Assembly (NCBI GenBank): GCA_017642965.1
Contig: JAEPOJ010000018.1
Coordinates: forward strand, 1 to 64,000
Direction: 5' to 3'
DNA from: Phycisphaerales bacterium
GTDB lineage: Bacteria; Planctomycetota; Phycisphaerae; Phycisphaerales; UBA1924
Length of the DNA: 64,000 nt
Positions 15,032-24,360 of the stretch are shown here, piece by piece. Under the pieces are notes generated by a model that saw only the letters and a program-made list of their open reading frames with translations, was not told where the DNA came from and did not search any database. Both the position numbers and the translations under genes were made by a program. The first letter of the stretch is position 1; each line of letters begins with the position of its first letter.

Positions 15032-17689
15032 TCAGGGGCCTTCGAGCCCGCGGCGGCGCTCCGCTTCCGCGTACCACGCCTGCGCCTCGTCCTCGAGCTC
15101 CATGCGGGTGAGCAGATCGCCCGCGCGCTGCGCCAGCGCCGCATTGCGATCGCTCGCGCGTGCCGCGCCCTCGATGTGCGTGCGCGCCGCACCGAACTGC
15201 CCCAGCTGCGCATAGATGCCCGCCAGGTCGGCCTGGATGATCGTCATCCCCGGGTGCTCCTCAACGATCCCCTCGATGATCTCGAGCCCCTCGGCGAGCA
15301 TCGACTGCGATCCGAGCGCGCTGCCCGCCGCCGCCATGCCCCGCGCGATCGTGTACCGCTCGAAGGGGTCCTCCGATGCCTCCACGCCCCGCCGGAGCAG
15401 CTCGTGCCCCTGCTGGATCTGATCGGGCGTCAGCGTCGCGTTGGCCGCCCGGGCCATGAGCATCGGGTGGTCCTCGAAGCGGGGCATCGTCATCGCCTGC
15501 GCAACCCGCTCGCGCCCGATATCGAACTGCCCGCTGAAGCTGGCGATCTCCGCGGCGGCGACCCATGTCATCGCGGACGCGTCCTCGGTCTCGATCGCGA
15601 GCTGTGCCTGCCCTCGCGCGAAGTCCGCGAGCCCGAACTGCAACGCCGTCCGACCGATATCGATGTAGACACCCGCGGCGTCATCGCTCTCGTGCGCGTT
15701 CGCGCTCGCCTCCTCGAAGAGTCTCAGGGCCTCCGCCTGCTCTCCCACGAACGCGTGCATCGATGCGTGGGAGAGGATGAATAGCGGATCGGTCTTGGAG
15801 TCCTCGATGAATTCCTCCAGGCGTTCGCTGATCTTGCGGCTTTCCTCGGCGTCCGCATCGTTGCCCTCCTGAGCGTACGCCTCGGCCAGCTGGGCGTAGC
15901 GCTCGGCTTGCCACTCGATATCCCAGTAGAGCTCAGCGCCCTGCGCATCGCCGGTTGTTGCAACGCTCTTGGCCAGCTCGGCGCGGATGGCGTGCAGGCG
16001 CGGATGCACCTGCAGCGCGTTCGCGTACAGGTCCAGCAGGGCGAGGCGCTTCGCGTTTTCGTGCTCCGCGTCGTTCACTTCCCCGCGTGCGTCGTCCATC
16101 GAGCGGATGAGCACCTGCCCCGCCTGCAGCACGAGCGACTCCGTCGGCTCGCCTTCCTCGATCACGAGCCGCAGCTGAGAGAACGCTTCCTCGTGTCGAT
16201 CGAGCATGCTCAGGAAGTAGGACAGACGCAGGCGGTGCTCCGCGTTGAGCTTCCAGCCGATACCACCCAACGACGGGCTATCCGCGCGGGTGTACGCGCC
16301 CACGGCCGTCTCGGCTCGCTCACGCTGCGCCGGAGACGGATCGAACTCGGGGCGGACCAGCGTATCACCCGGAACGAGCGATTGGTTGAACTGCATGTCC
16401 CCGCGCCAGCGCAGGAACTTGGCGTTGCCAGACCAGATGCTCCCGCCCACGAAGAACAACGCGACAAGCGCGAGCACGAGACCAGCGCCACGGACACGCC
16501 CCTGCTGCTTGAACTGCAGCTTATAGAGGCGGACGTTGGGCTGGTGAAGCATCTTGATGGCGAGGACGAGCACCATCGTGCAGATCGCGGCGACACCGCC
16601 GGCGAGCAGCATCGGGATGGCGTCGAGCATGCCGCGCGTCGCGTAGAAGAACCAGAGCATCAGCCCGGCCGCGACCAGCTCCTCCCAGAGCGACAGGTCG
16701 TAGCGACCGCGCCGTTTCTTGAGCGCCGCCTTGCGTGCTTCCTTTGAATCTTCCTTGGGCTTCGCGCCAAGCGCGATCTTGCCGAATCCCAGCGAGAGCG
16801 CATCGTTGGGGCACGCGCTGATGCAGTCGAGGGTCTTCATGCAGCCCGGGTCCACGACCATGCCGAAGTCGCGGACCTCCTCGGAGACACGCACATTCGA
16901 GGTGCACACGCTGGTGCAGTATCCGCACTGGTGGCAGTTGTCATTGACCCGGACACGGACCGGGGCGACGTAGTCGATGGGCTTGAAGAATGCCGCGTAC
17001 GGGCAGCCGTAGGTGCAGAAGCCCTTCGCGCCCAGGAAGTAGACGCATGCGAACCCGCAGATGAGCAGGAACGGCACCGCGATGTACCACGCGGGGAAGG
17101 TGGCCCAGAAATCCTCGACGATCAGCCCGTTGGAGAGCTGGTGCAGCGGCTCGACCGGGCGGAGCCAGTACGGCCAGTCGATCGAGGCGGCCTCCAGCGC
17201 CGGCTGGAGCACGATCCGCTTGAAGCTGGGCCAGAGGAACATGTAGAACCCCAGCCCGATCGGGAAATAGACCAGCAGGCGAGAACGGAACGGCTTGGGG
17301 CGGATGCCCACCTTGGTCATCATCCACGCGCACAGGTCCTGCAGCGCCACAACATGGCAGGCCCACCCGCAGAAGAAGCGTCCGAATAACAGCGTGGAGA
17401 GGATCGCGACCAGGAAGAAGATGGCCCCGGCGTTCACCACGCCCACCTCGAGCGTCTCCATGGTCTCGGAGGGCTCGACCGGGGAGACGGTCATCCCCAT
17501 GATCGCCCACTGGATCAGATGGATGATCATCAGCACATTAATAAGGATGAGCACGCCGGCTCGCCAGCGGGCCCGTTTGGTGCGTCCCATCATCGGCGCA
17601 CGGGAATCTCCGCACTCCAGCACAGGCAGCGCGACGGATCGGCCGATGCCTTCACTATTCGTTTGCGGCTCGTCGTGGGGTTTACTCAT
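15032..17689 (-). CDS. NapH/NosR-type 4Fe-4S membrane protein fused to TPR-like repeats
   Basis: An 885-residue fusion. The N-terminal 420 residues hold about six membrane helices, FFCGWACHV and FCTYGCPYAAFF (the CGWxC and CxxxCP motifs of NapH/NosR/CcoG-type ferredoxins) and two 4Fe-4S clusters (CHQCGYCTSVC; CMKTLDCISACP). The remaining 450 or so residues form helical repeats resembling TPRs with the HEEAFSQLRLV pattern, probably on the outer face of the membrane. The ferredoxin part fits electron transfer from quinol to periplasmic partners. The repeats may recruit those partners. No reductase gene lies beside it, so the pathway is unknown. Start-site support is weak. Confidence 0.85.
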   Translation of the reverse strand: MSKPHDEPQTNSEGIGRSVALPVLECGDSRAPMMGRTKRARWRAGVLILINVLMIIHLIQWAIMGMTVSPVEPSETMETLEVGVVNAGAIFFLVAILSTLLFGRFFCGWACHVVALQDLCAWMMTKVGIRPKPFRSRLLVYFPIGLGFYMFLWPSFKRIVLQPALEAASIDWPYWLRPVEPLHQLSNGLIVEDFWATFPAWYIAVPFLLICGFACVYFLGAKGFCTYGCPYAAFFKPIDYVAPVRVRVNDNCHQCGYCTSVCTSNVRVSEEVRDFGMVVDPGCMKTLDCISACPNDALSLGFGKIALGAKPKEDSKEARKAALKKRRGRYDLSLWEELVAAGLMLWFFYATRGMLDAIPMLLAGGVAAICTMVLVLAIKMLHQPNVRLYKLQFKQQGRVRGAGLVLALVALFFVGGSIWSGNAKFLRWRGDMQFNQSLVPGDTLVRPEFDPSPAQRERAETAVGAYTRADSPSLGGIGWKLNAEHRLRLSYFLSMLDRHEEAFSQLRLVIEEGEPTESLVLQAGQVLIRSMDDARGEVNDAEHENAKRLALLDLYANALQVHPRLHAIRAELAKSVATTGDAQGAELYWDIEWQAERYAQLAEAYAQEGNDADAEESRKISERLEEFIEDSKTDPLFILSHASMHAFVGEQAEALRLFEEASANAHESDDAAGVYIDIGRTALQFGLADFARGQAQLAIETEDASAMTWVAAAEIASFSGQFDIGRERVAQAMTMPRFEDHPMLMARAANATLTPDQIQQGHELLRRGVEASEDPFERYTIARGMAAAGSALGSQSMLAEGLEIIEGIVEEHPGMTIIQADLAGIYAQLGQFGAARTHIEGAARASDRNAALAQRAGDLLTRMELEDEAQAWYAEAERRRGLEGP

Positions 17690-17773
17690 CGGTTCACTCT
17701 ATCATGGGGGGTGGCATTGTAATCGAACCACGCGCCCTGTCACCCTTTTTTCCACACTTCTCCAGATCACACC

Positions 17774-19180
17774 ATGTCCGATCATCCGCTCAACGCCCAA
17801 CCTGAACGCGATACTGCACCCTGGACGCCCGGCTCGTGGTCTTCGACCCCCGGCGCGCGGGCGACGCAGTTCCAGTACCCGGACAACGGCGCACTGGAAA
17901 CCGCCCGCACACGCCTGAAACAGCTCCCCCCGCTCGTGACCTCGTGGGAGATCGAGAAGCTCCGCGAGCAGATCGCCCAGGCCCAGCGCGGCGAGCGGTT
18001 CATCCTCCAGGGCGGCGACTGCGCCGAGATGCTCGAGCTGTGCCGCTCGGACCTGATCACCAACAAGCTCAAGATCCTGCTGCAGATGTCGCTGGTGCTG
18101 ATCCATGGGCTGCGCATGCCCGTCACCCGCGTGGGGCGCTTCGCGGGGCAGTACGCCAAGCCCCGATCGTCGCCCACCGAGACCAAAGAGATCGACGGGC
18201 AGTCCTGCACGCTCCCCAGCTACTTCGGCGACCTGGTCAACCGGATCGACTTCAACGAAATCGCCCGCACCCCCGACCCCATGCTCATGGTCGAGGGGTA
18301 CATGCACGCGGCCATGACGCTCAACTTCATCCGCTCGCTGCTCGATGGCGGCTTTGCCGACCTGCACCACCCCGAGTACTGGGACCTCTCCTTCTTCCAC
18401 AACGCGAGCGTCTCCGACCAACGCCGGGCGCAGTACCTCAACATGTCCCGCACGCTCGCGGACGGCATCGCCTTCATGCAGAACCTGGGCGAGCAGCGCG
18501 TAGAAGAAGCCACCCGCGTGGACTTCTACACCTCCCACGAGGGGCTCAATCTCTACTACGAGGAGGCCCAGACCCGCACCGTACCGCGCCGTGAGGGGTA
18601 CTACGACCTCTCAACGCACCTGCCGTGGATCGGTGAGCGCAACCGCCAGCTCGACGGGCCGCACATCGAGTTCTTCCGCGGCGTGCGCAACCCAGTGGGC
18701 GTCAAGGTCGGCCCGACCATGGACCCGGGCGAGCTGATCGAGCTGATCGACGCCCTCAACCCGCACAACACACCCGGCAAGCTCGTGCTCATCACCCGCA
18801 TGGGCGCGGGCAAGATCGCCGACAACCTGCCGCGACTGCTGGAGAAGGTCAAGGACGAGGAGCGCCACGTGCTCTGGATGTCCGACCCGATGCACGGCAA
18901 CGGCATCACGACATCCGCGGGCATCAAGACCCGCAGCTTCGACGACATCCTCAGCGAGCTGGAGCAGGCCGTCGATTGCCACAAGCAGGCCGGCACCATC
19001 CTCGGCGGCGTGCACTTCGAGCTGACAGGTGAGGATGTCACCGAGTGCATCGGCGGCGGATCGGGTATCACCGAGGATGACCTGGGCAAGAACTATGTCT
19101 CGCTGTGCGACCCGCGATTGAACTACCAGCAATCGCTGGAGCTGGGGTTCCTGCTGGCGCAGAAGATGGGAAGCGAATAA
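17774..19180 (+). CDS. aroF: 3-deoxy-7-phosphoheptulonate (DAHP) synthase, class II
   Basis: A 468-residue plant-type (class II) enzyme condensing phosphoenolpyruvate with erythrose 4-phosphate, the first step of the shikimate pathway. Visible signatures are LQGGDCAEM, GRFAGQYAKPRS, DFYTSHEGLNLYYEEA, GVRNPVGVKVGPTM, RMGAGKI, WMSDPMHGN, and GGVHFELTGEDVTECIGG near the C terminus. The length is normal for the class. The gene stands alone, followed by a long hairpin. It supplies chorismate for anthranilate synthase (trpE), which lies 18 kb away. Confidence 0.96.
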   Translation: MSDHPLNAQPERDTAPWTPGSWSSTPGARATQFQYPDNGALETARTRLKQLPPLVTSWEIEKLREQIAQAQRGERFILQGGDCAEMLELCRSDLITNKLKILLQMSLVLIHGLRMPVTRVGRFAGQYAKPRSSPTETKEIDGQSCTLPSYFGDLVNRIDFNEIARTPDPMLMVEGYMHAAMTLNFIRSLLDGGFADLHHPEYWDLSFFHNASVSDQRRAQYLNMSRTLADGIAFMQNLGEQRVEEATRVDFYTSHEGLNLYYEEAQTRTVPRREGYYDLSTHLPWIGERNRQLDGPHIEFFRGVRNPVGVKVGPTMDPGELIELIDALNPHNTPGKLVLITRMGAGKIADNLPRLLEKVKDEERHVLWMSDPMHGNGITTSAGIKTRSFDDILSELEQAVDCHKQAGTILGGVHFELTGEDVTECIGGGSGITEDDLGKNYVSLCDPRLNYQQSLELGFLLAQKMGSE

Positions 19181-19193
19181 GTGCATAGGGTGC

Positions 19194-19233
19194 CATGCTT
19201 ACGCCCCGATGTATTCATCGGGGTTTAAGCATG
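19194..19233 (+). terminator. long hairpin after DAHP synthase
   Basis: A two-part stem: CATGCTTA with TAAGCATG outside, and CCCCGATG with CATCGGGG inside, loop TATT. It lies between the convergent genes ending at 19180 and 19250. The T-tract is weak, so it may act bidirectionally. Confidence 0.6.
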
Positions 19234-19249
19234 TTCGTTGCTGCTCGCC

Positions 19250-19768
19250 TCAGGAATCGGTGTCCGTCACCTGGTCGCGATAGTCCGACCACTGCCCGAA
19301 TGCTTCACCGATCCGTTTGAACAACGCTTCCGCGCTGTCGGCGACTTCGGCCTCCGGCCAGCGGGATTCGACTTTCTTCTTCGTCTTGTCACTCGTCGCG
19401 AGGATGACGAGTGGATCGGCGACCACGTGCATGATCAGATTGCCATGATCGGCAACTTCGAAGATTACCTCCGCGACAGCGGGATTGATCGAACGCAACT
19501 CAAGCGAGCCACCATCGCAGTCGCTGTCACCGTCCAGGTCTTTGAAGTGTGCGACCACTCGGCTTCCATCATTCGCCTTGAGCGCTACAAAGCCAAATTC
19601 GTCGGGCTCTTCGCCCCTCTCGGCGAGCAACTCGTGGACCGCCGATCGTTCCTCGGGCGTCATCGTTTCGCCCACCGGCTTGTCGTATTCCTTGCCCGTG
19701 AACGGATCTTTCGCCTTCTCGGTGACGTCGCTCAGATTGCTGGTCTGCAGAAAGATATCGAAACTCAT
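19250..19768 (-). CDS. conserved hypothetical protein
   Basis: A 172-residue soluble, acidic protein starting MSFDIFLQTSNLSDV. It contains PFTGKEYDKPVGETMTPEER and GNLIMHVVADPLVILATSD. There is no signal peptide or membrane helix. I do not recognise the family. GAGG precedes the start at 19768. It lies downstream of the HIT gene in the same direction, about 60 bases apart, so it may share that transcript. Confidence 0.75.
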   Translation of the reverse strand: MSFDIFLQTSNLSDVTEKAKDPFTGKEYDKPVGETMTPEERSAVHELLAERGEEPDEFGFVALKANDGSRVVAHFKDLDGDSDCDGGSLELRSINPAVAEVIFEVADHGNLIMHVVADPLVILATSDKTKKKVESRWPEAEVADSAEALFKRIGEAFGQWSDYRDQVTDTDS

Positions 19769-19827
19769 GGTGATCGCCTCGTGCGCAGTGAGCAGTGTGT
19801 TCGAATACCTCGCCCTTCGGTACTGAG

Positions 19828-20433
19828 CTATTGGTCGTTTGCTGCTTTCACATACCGCTCGTACATCATCTCCAGCGCCGACGGGATCACCCGCACGCCC
19901 CCCACCGTCGAGATGAAGTTCGTGTCCCCCACCCAGCGCGGCATCACGTGCACGTGCAGGTGGCTGGGCACCCCCGCGCCGCCGGCGATGCCCTGGTTGA
20001 TGCCGACGTTGAGCCCCTGGGGCTCCAGCGCCTTCTCGCACAGGGCCACCGCCCGCTCCACCAGCAGCCACAGCTCACCCCGCTGGGCAGGCTCGTAATT
20101 GCTCAGCGACGGGCGCGCGTCGCCCAGCGCGATCAGCAGGTGCCCGTTGGTGTAGGGATACTTGTTGAGCAGGATCATGCCGTGCTCGTTGCGGACGATG
20201 ACATGGTTGGCTTCGTCGTCCTCGGGCGTGCGCCAGTAGTCGAGCAGGAAGCTCCCGCTCGAGTCCGCCGGCTTGCCGCGCTTGGGATCGACCCGTTTAT
20301 CGGGCTCCGAATCCGGGGAGTCGCCGTCACCGTCGCCACCGTTGAGCGACTCCATGTACGCCATACGCCACGGCGCCCAGAGGGCGTCCGGCCCAAACGG
20401 TACAGACCCACCATCACGACCATCGGTTCCCAT
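19828..20433 (-). CDS. HIT-family hydrolase/transferase (Ap4A phosphorylase-like)
   Basis: A 201-residue histidine-triad protein. It has LWAPWRMAYMESL near the N terminus, PYTNGHLLIALGDARPSL, and the catalytic triad region HLHVHVMPRWVGDTNF. HIT proteins act on nucleoside phosphates such as Ap4A or nucleoside phosphoramidates. A low-complexity insert (about 30-55, GDGDGDSPDSEPDKR) separates the first motif from the core. I use the ATG at 20433. A GTG at 20454 would extend it by seven residues, and neither start has a clear ribosome-binding site. Confidence 0.88.
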   Translation of the reverse strand: MGTDGRDGGSVPFGPDALWAPWRMAYMESLNGGDGDGDSPDSEPDKRVDPKRGKPADSSGSFLLDYWRTPEDDEANHVIVRNEHGMILLNKYPYTNGHLLIALGDARPSLSNYEPAQRGELWLLVERAVALCEKALEPQGLNVGINQGIAGGAGVPSHLHVHVMPRWVGDTNFISTVGGVRVIPSALEMMYERYVKAANDQ

Positions 20434-20493
20434 AAACCAGTCTAGGTCGCTCACCGGAGCGCCGATGGTTCATACCAGACACAGGAGAGACCC

Positions 20494-20958
20494 GTGCCCA
20501 CCCTCATCGTTGCCGACATCATGACCACCCCCGTCCAGACGGTGTCCATGGACGATTCCGTCGGTGATATCCGAGAGGTCTTCGAGCGTTCGCAGTATCA
20601 CCACCTGGTGGTGCTCGGCGATCAGGGCGAATGCGCCGGCGTGATCTCGGACCGGGACCTGCTCAAGAACATCTCGCCCTTCGTCGGCAAGATGCAGGAG
20701 CGCGCCTCGGACCTCAACTGCCTCAAGCGGCGTGCACACCAGATCATGACCCGCCAGCTCGTCGCGGTGCGCAAGAACACCTCGCTGCGGGCCGCCGCAC
20801 GCGTCATGCTCGATCATCGCATCTCGTGCCTCCCCGTCGTGGATGCCCACAAGAACTGCATCGGCATCGTGACGCTGCGAGACGTGGTCCGCTGGGCCGT
20901 CGTCGAGCTTGAGCGCGATCACGATGCGGGCTACGGCCACTCCGGGCTCGCGGCCTGA
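20494..20958 (+). CDS. CBS-domain pair protein
   Basis: A 154-residue protein made of two CBS motifs: VADIMTTPVQTVSMDDSVGD with GVISDRDLLKNI, and AHQIMTRQLVAVRKNTSLRA with GIVTLRDVVRWAV. CBS pairs bind adenosyl nucleotides and report energy or redox state to a partner protein. No effector domain is fused, so the partner is unknown. The GTG start is preceded by AGGAGAG. Confidence 0.9.
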   Translation: MPTLIVADIMTTPVQTVSMDDSVGDIREVFERSQYHHLVVLGDQGECAGVISDRDLLKNISPFVGKMQERASDLNCLKRRAHQIMTRQLVAVRKNTSLRAAARVMLDHRISCLPVVDAHKNCIGIVTLRDVVRWAVVELERDHDAGYGHSGLAA

Positions 20959-20966
20959 GCGTCCGG

Positions 20967-21191
20967 TCAGGGCCGCTCGTCACCCTCTTTGAACTCGACT
21001 TCCTCGATCGTCGTCCGGCGCAGGATGACCTTCTTGCCGTTCACCTCGCCCTCGCCCTCCTCGGTCTCGCGGCGCATCTCGTGGCGCTGGGGCTCGTCCT
21101 TGGCGACTGGCTTGGTGCTCGCGCCCCACAGGTGACCGAAGAACTGCCCCACGGCTCGCGAGATCGAGATATCCTTATCGTCCTTGCTCAC
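20967..21191 (-). CDS. small conserved hypothetical protein
   Basis: A 74-residue protein starting from GTG (MSKDDKDISISRAVGQFFGHLWGAS). It ends in a charged region, GKKVILRRTTIEEVEFKEG. Codon use and open length support it as coding. It is divergent from the glycosylase gene, with only 24 bases between starts. No family is recognised. Confidence 0.6.
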   Translation of the reverse strand: MSKDDKDISISRAVGQFFGHLWGASTKPVAKDEPQRHEMRRETEEGEGEVNGKKVILRRTTIEEVEFKEGDERP

Positions 21192-21215
21192 ACACCATCA
21201 TACGCGAGTCAGCAC

Positions 21216-21797
21216 ATGACCGACACCCCACTTTGCCGATGCGCCTGGGCCCGAAGCGAGATCGAGATCGAGTATCACGACACGGAATGGGGCGTCCCCA
21301 ACCGCGATGAGCACCACATGTTCGAGATGCTCACCCTTGAGGGGGCGCAGGCGGGCCTGAGCTGGGAGACGATCCTGCGCAAACGCGAGGGATACCGACG
21401 CCTGTTCAAGGGCTTCGACCCCGCCAAGGTCGCCAAGTTCAACGACAAAGACTTCGAGCGACTGATGCAAGACGCCTCGATCGTCCGCAACCGCCTCAAG
21501 ATCGATTCCACGATCAACAACGCCCGCGCCACACTCGAGCTGTACGAATCGGGCACGACCCTCTCGCAGCTTGTCTGGTCGTTCGTGGACAACACGCCCA
21601 TCGTCAACGCGTACACATCGCTCAAACAGCTCCCCGCGCAGACGGACGTCTCCAAGGACCTGAGTAAGGGGCTCAAGAAACGCGGCTTCCGCTTTGTTGG
21701 CCCCACCACCATGTACGCCATGATGCAGGCCATCGGCATGGTCAACGATCACACGATCGATTGCCACCGACACGCGATCTGCGCAAAGATGAAGTGA
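21216..21797 (+). CDS. tag: DNA-3-methyladenine glycosylase I
   Basis: A 193-residue base-excision repair enzyme removing 3-methyladenine from alkylated DNA. Diagnostic features are the N-terminal CAWA motif, YHDTEWGVPNRDEHHMFEML, the QAGLSWETIL helix-hairpin region, GFRFVGPTTMYAMMQAIGMVNDH, and the C-terminal CHRH, the cysteine and histidines binding the structural zinc. Length is normal. The start at 21216 is chosen because the conserved N terminus begins six residues later. Its stop overlaps the next ATG by one base. Confidence 0.95.
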   Translation: MTDTPLCRCAWARSEIEIEYHDTEWGVPNRDEHHMFEMLTLEGAQAGLSWETILRKREGYRRLFKGFDPAKVAKFNDKDFERLMQDASIVRNRLKIDSTINNARATLELYESGTTLSQLVWSFVDNTPIVNAYTSLKQLPAQTDVSKDLSKGLKKRGFRFVGPTTMYAMMQAIGMVNDHTIDCHRHAICAKMK

Positions 21798-22351
21798 TGG
21801 ATTCCCAAGAGTATGGTGAGATGACCGACCCTCGCGACATCGCGTTCAACGAGACCCAGCACGCGTGGCGGAACCGATTCATCGTCACCATCATCGCGTG
21901 CGAGACGCTGATCCTGAGCATGATCCTCGGCGGCTTCGCCCTCAAGTACACCGGGCAGCAGCGCACCGAGATCATCATCGCCTGGGTCGTGTGCGTGATC
22001 ATCATGCCCGGGCTCATCCTCAGCTTCCGCCAGCGTACCAAAGTCGTCGGCACCACCCTCCGCGTCTGGTTCCCGCCCTTCCCGGGCTGGAAGATCGACA
22101 TGTCGCGTATCCGCTGCGCCGAGCAACGAAAACTCAGCCCGATGGGCGACCTGGGCGGCTGGGGCTACAAGATCACCCGCAAGCACGGGCACGCGATGAA
22201 CACCCACGGCGATCAGTTCGTCATCATCACCCTCGACAACGACAAGAAACGCACCATCGGGACGCAACGACCCGAGGAACTCCTGGCCGCGATCAGGGTG
22301 CTGGCAGAACTGCCACCGGATGAATCGGAACTCGAATCGATCGAGGGTTAG
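21797..22351 (+). CDS. two-helix membrane protein of unknown function
   Basis: A 184-residue protein with two membrane helices (about 27-48 and 57-75), followed by a cytoplasmic domain with WFPPFPGWKIDMSRIRCAE and DQFVIITLDNDKKRTIGTQRPEELLAAI. The latter pattern resembles PH-like domains of bacterial membrane proteins, where a strand-rich domain ends in a helix (inference). It is translationally coupled to tag through the ATGA overlap. Confidence 0.75.
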   Translation: MDSQEYGEMTDPRDIAFNETQHAWRNRFIVTIIACETLILSMILGGFALKYTGQQRTEIIIAWVVCVIIMPGLILSFRQRTKVVGTTLRVWFPPFPGWKIDMSRIRCAEQRKLSPMGDLGGWGYKITRKHGHAMNTHGDQFVIITLDNDKKRTIGTQRPEELLAAIRVLAELPPDESELESIEG

Positions 22352-22352
22352 A

Positions 22353-22925
22353 TCAGAGATCTTCCTTTACCGCGCCGGAGCCGCCCTTGGTGTAGGAGCC
22401 GTCGCGGACCTGATCGATCAGTGAGCAGATGCGATCGGGGGTCAGGTTCTCGTGCAGGTCGTCGTTCACCAGCGCCACGGGGGCGGTGCCGCACGATCCG
22501 AGGCACTCAAGCTCGACGAGCGTGAACTTGCCGTCGTCGGTGGTCTGGCCCACGTCGATCCCCAGCTTGGTCTTGACCGCCTCGGTGCAGGCCGTGGCTT
22601 CGCAGAACTCGCACGCGATCGAGCGGCACACGGAGATCAGGTGCTCGCCCTTCGGGTGCTCCCAGTACTCCTCATAGAAGCTCACGGTATCGAGCACTTC
22701 CGAGGGCGCGATGTTGAGGACCTTGGCGATCTCCTTCATCGCCTGCGGCGGGACCCACCCGTAGGCGTGCTGGATCATGTGCAGCGCCGGCAGGAGCGCC
22801 CCCTTGGGCTTCTCATACCGCGGCATGTAGACCTCGCGGAGCTGCTTCTCCATATCCGCCGTCAGGTACGGCTCGTCGCGCAGCTCGATCTTGGTGTTCG
22901 CGGAGTCTTTGGTGATCCAGGCCAT
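22353..22925 (-). CDS. nuoE: NADH-quinone oxidoreductase subunit E
   Basis: A 190-residue thioredoxin-fold [2Fe-2S] subunit of the NADH-input module of respiratory Complex I. Ligands are visible as CRSIAC (C-x4-C) and ECLGSC (C-x3-C). LLPALHMIQHAYGWVP and VLDTVSFYEEYW are typical NuoE segments. AAAGGA precedes the ATG. nuoF, usually next, is not here: transcription runs into a convergent gene. The gene follows an SGNH esterase rather than nuoD. Confidence 0.95.
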   Translation of the reverse strand: MAWITKDSANTKIELRDEPYLTADMEKQLREVYMPRYEKPKGALLPALHMIQHAYGWVPPQAMKEIAKVLNIAPSEVLDTVSFYEEYWEHPKGEHLISVCRSIACEFCEATACTEAVKTKLGIDVGQTTDDGKFTLVELECLGSCGTAPVALVNDDLHENLTPDRICSLIDQVRDGSYTKGGSGAVKEDL

Positions 22926-22982
22926 CTACCGGTCCTTTGCGTACAGAAGTGCTGATCCGGACGGATCATAGCGCCGAGCGGG

Positions 22983-23921
22983 TCAATCGTCCGCTTTCCC
23001 GGTTTCCAGCGCGTGCATCGCGCCCGCGAACCGCTCGCCCAGATCGAGATACCCCTCGCTGTCGTAGTGGTACGGGTCGGAGTAGCCGTAGCCGTCCGTG
23101 CTGGTCACCAGCAACGCGTTCGGGTCCGTGTCGCAGAACCGCTTCTGGGCCGCCCGGACCTGATCACCGAACCGCCACACCGGCTGATCGCCGTCGCGCA
23201 GGTTCGAGTCGCTGATCCGCCCGATGACCACCGGAAGCCCGTCCGCCCGCATCGCCGCACGGAAGAGCTCCATGAGCTCGGACAGGTTGTCGAAATACCG
23301 CCCCGCCGGGCCCTGCTGCGTGGCGTCGGACTCGCCCTGCATCCAGACAATGCCGGCGGGGATGAGCGTGTCATCCTCGCCGTCGCCGTCGATATCCCTG
23401 GCCCGCATCGCGTTGTCGATGGTCTTGAGGGCGAAGTCATACTGGTTGGTTCCCACGTTGCCGTTGATGGTGCGTGTGTCGTGCGGGTCCCAGCACGGGC
23501 TGCCCGTGCCGCCCGCGATCGTGGAGCCGCCGCGTGAGAACTTGATGATGGCGATGTTGCGATCTGGGAACCGCTCCCGCATCGTCCGCCCGAAGGTCAA
23601 CTCGGGCCCGAATCGGTCGCTCAGGCGGTTGGCCTTGCCGCTCGAACCGAACCCAACCCCATGCCCCGGGGTGAGCGTCGCCCAGATCCCCAGCCCGCGG
23701 GGTGTATCGCCCGCGTTCTGATTGTTGCCGTGGAAGATCACGCATCGCTCGACCGGCTCGCGCTGCGCATCGCTGAGGTCGCCAACCTGTCCGAAGCCGT
23801 CCATGTTCGACTGCCCGCCGAGGTAATAGACGTGGTACACCCTGGCCTGCAGCGAGCTGCAGACGCAGAGGAGCACAGCACATGTGATGGAGAGGCTCAG
23901 GCGGCGGGTTGCGTGTGTCAT
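22983..23921 (-). CDS. secreted SGNH-type carbohydrate esterase (CE6/sialate acetylesterase-like)
   Basis: A 312-residue exported protein with a signal peptide (about 1-26). YLGGQSNMDGFG carries the catalytic Ser in the GQSNM motif. PAGIVWMQGESDATQQG matches the WxQGE(S/T)D block of this family. The C-terminal DPYHYDSEGYLDLGERFA supplies the DxxH pair. Enzymes of this family remove acetyl groups from xylan or sialic acid. Its place between Complex I genes is unexpected and probably not functional coupling. Confidence 0.88.
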   Translation of the reverse strand: MTHATRRLSLSITCAVLLCVCSSLQARVYHVYYLGGQSNMDGFGQVGDLSDAQREPVERCVIFHGNNQNAGDTPRGLGIWATLTPGHGVGFGSSGKANRLSDRFGPELTFGRTMRERFPDRNIAIIKFSRGGSTIAGGTGSPCWDPHDTRTINGNVGTNQYDFALKTIDNAMRARDIDGDGEDDTLIPAGIVWMQGESDATQQGPAGRYFDNLSELMELFRAAMRADGLPVVIGRISDSNLRDGDQPVWRFGDQVRAAQKRFCDTDPNALLVTSTDGYGYSDPYHYDSEGYLDLGERFAGAMHALETGKADD

Positions 23922-23940
23922 GTACGGATGCTACCGCGCA

Positions 23941-24360
23941 TCAGTCGTCGCTGCCCGCGTCCGCCTCATCCTCGACCAGCGGCTCGTCCGCCTTGCGGAC
24001 GCTCAGCTCGTAGGTGCCCCAGCTGGTCATGGACCCCGCATCGATGGTCACGACCCACTCACCCCGGCGCAGCTCCACCGACTCGGGCAGCGCGTGCAGG
24101 TCGGTGCGGTCGCCGATGACAAGGTACACCCGCTCCAGCGGACGGGCGGTGCTCGGGCCAAGGATGCGCGACTCGTTGGGTCCGACCTTCGCCGAGTCCA
24201 TCGAGATGATCTCGTTAATCGTCGGGCGCCGCTCCAGTGTGGCGCGGAGCGGGCGGTTGGACTCGTTCTCGACGCGGACGGTGTAGGTCGGGCTGATGGA
24301 GCAGCCGGTGAGCGTCGCAGCGCCAGCGATCATCAGCGAAGCGAGTAGGAGCTTTTTCAT
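23941..24360 (-). CDS. lipoprotein of unknown function
   Basis: A 139-residue protein with a lipoprotein signal (MKKLLLASLMIAGAATLTGC, Cys at 20). A single beta-rich domain follows, with TYTVRVENESNRPLRATLER and WVVTIDAGSMTSWGTYEL, and the tail is acidic. Its ATG overlaps the nuoD stop by four bases, so it is translated with nuoD. Function is unknown. Confidence 0.85.
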   Translation of the reverse strand: MKKLLLASLMIAGAATLTGCSISPTYTVRVENESNRPLRATLERRPTINEIISMDSAKVGPNESRILGPSTARPLERVYLVIGDRTDLHALPESVELRRGEWVVTIDAGSMTSWGTYELSVRKADEPLVEDEADAGSDD

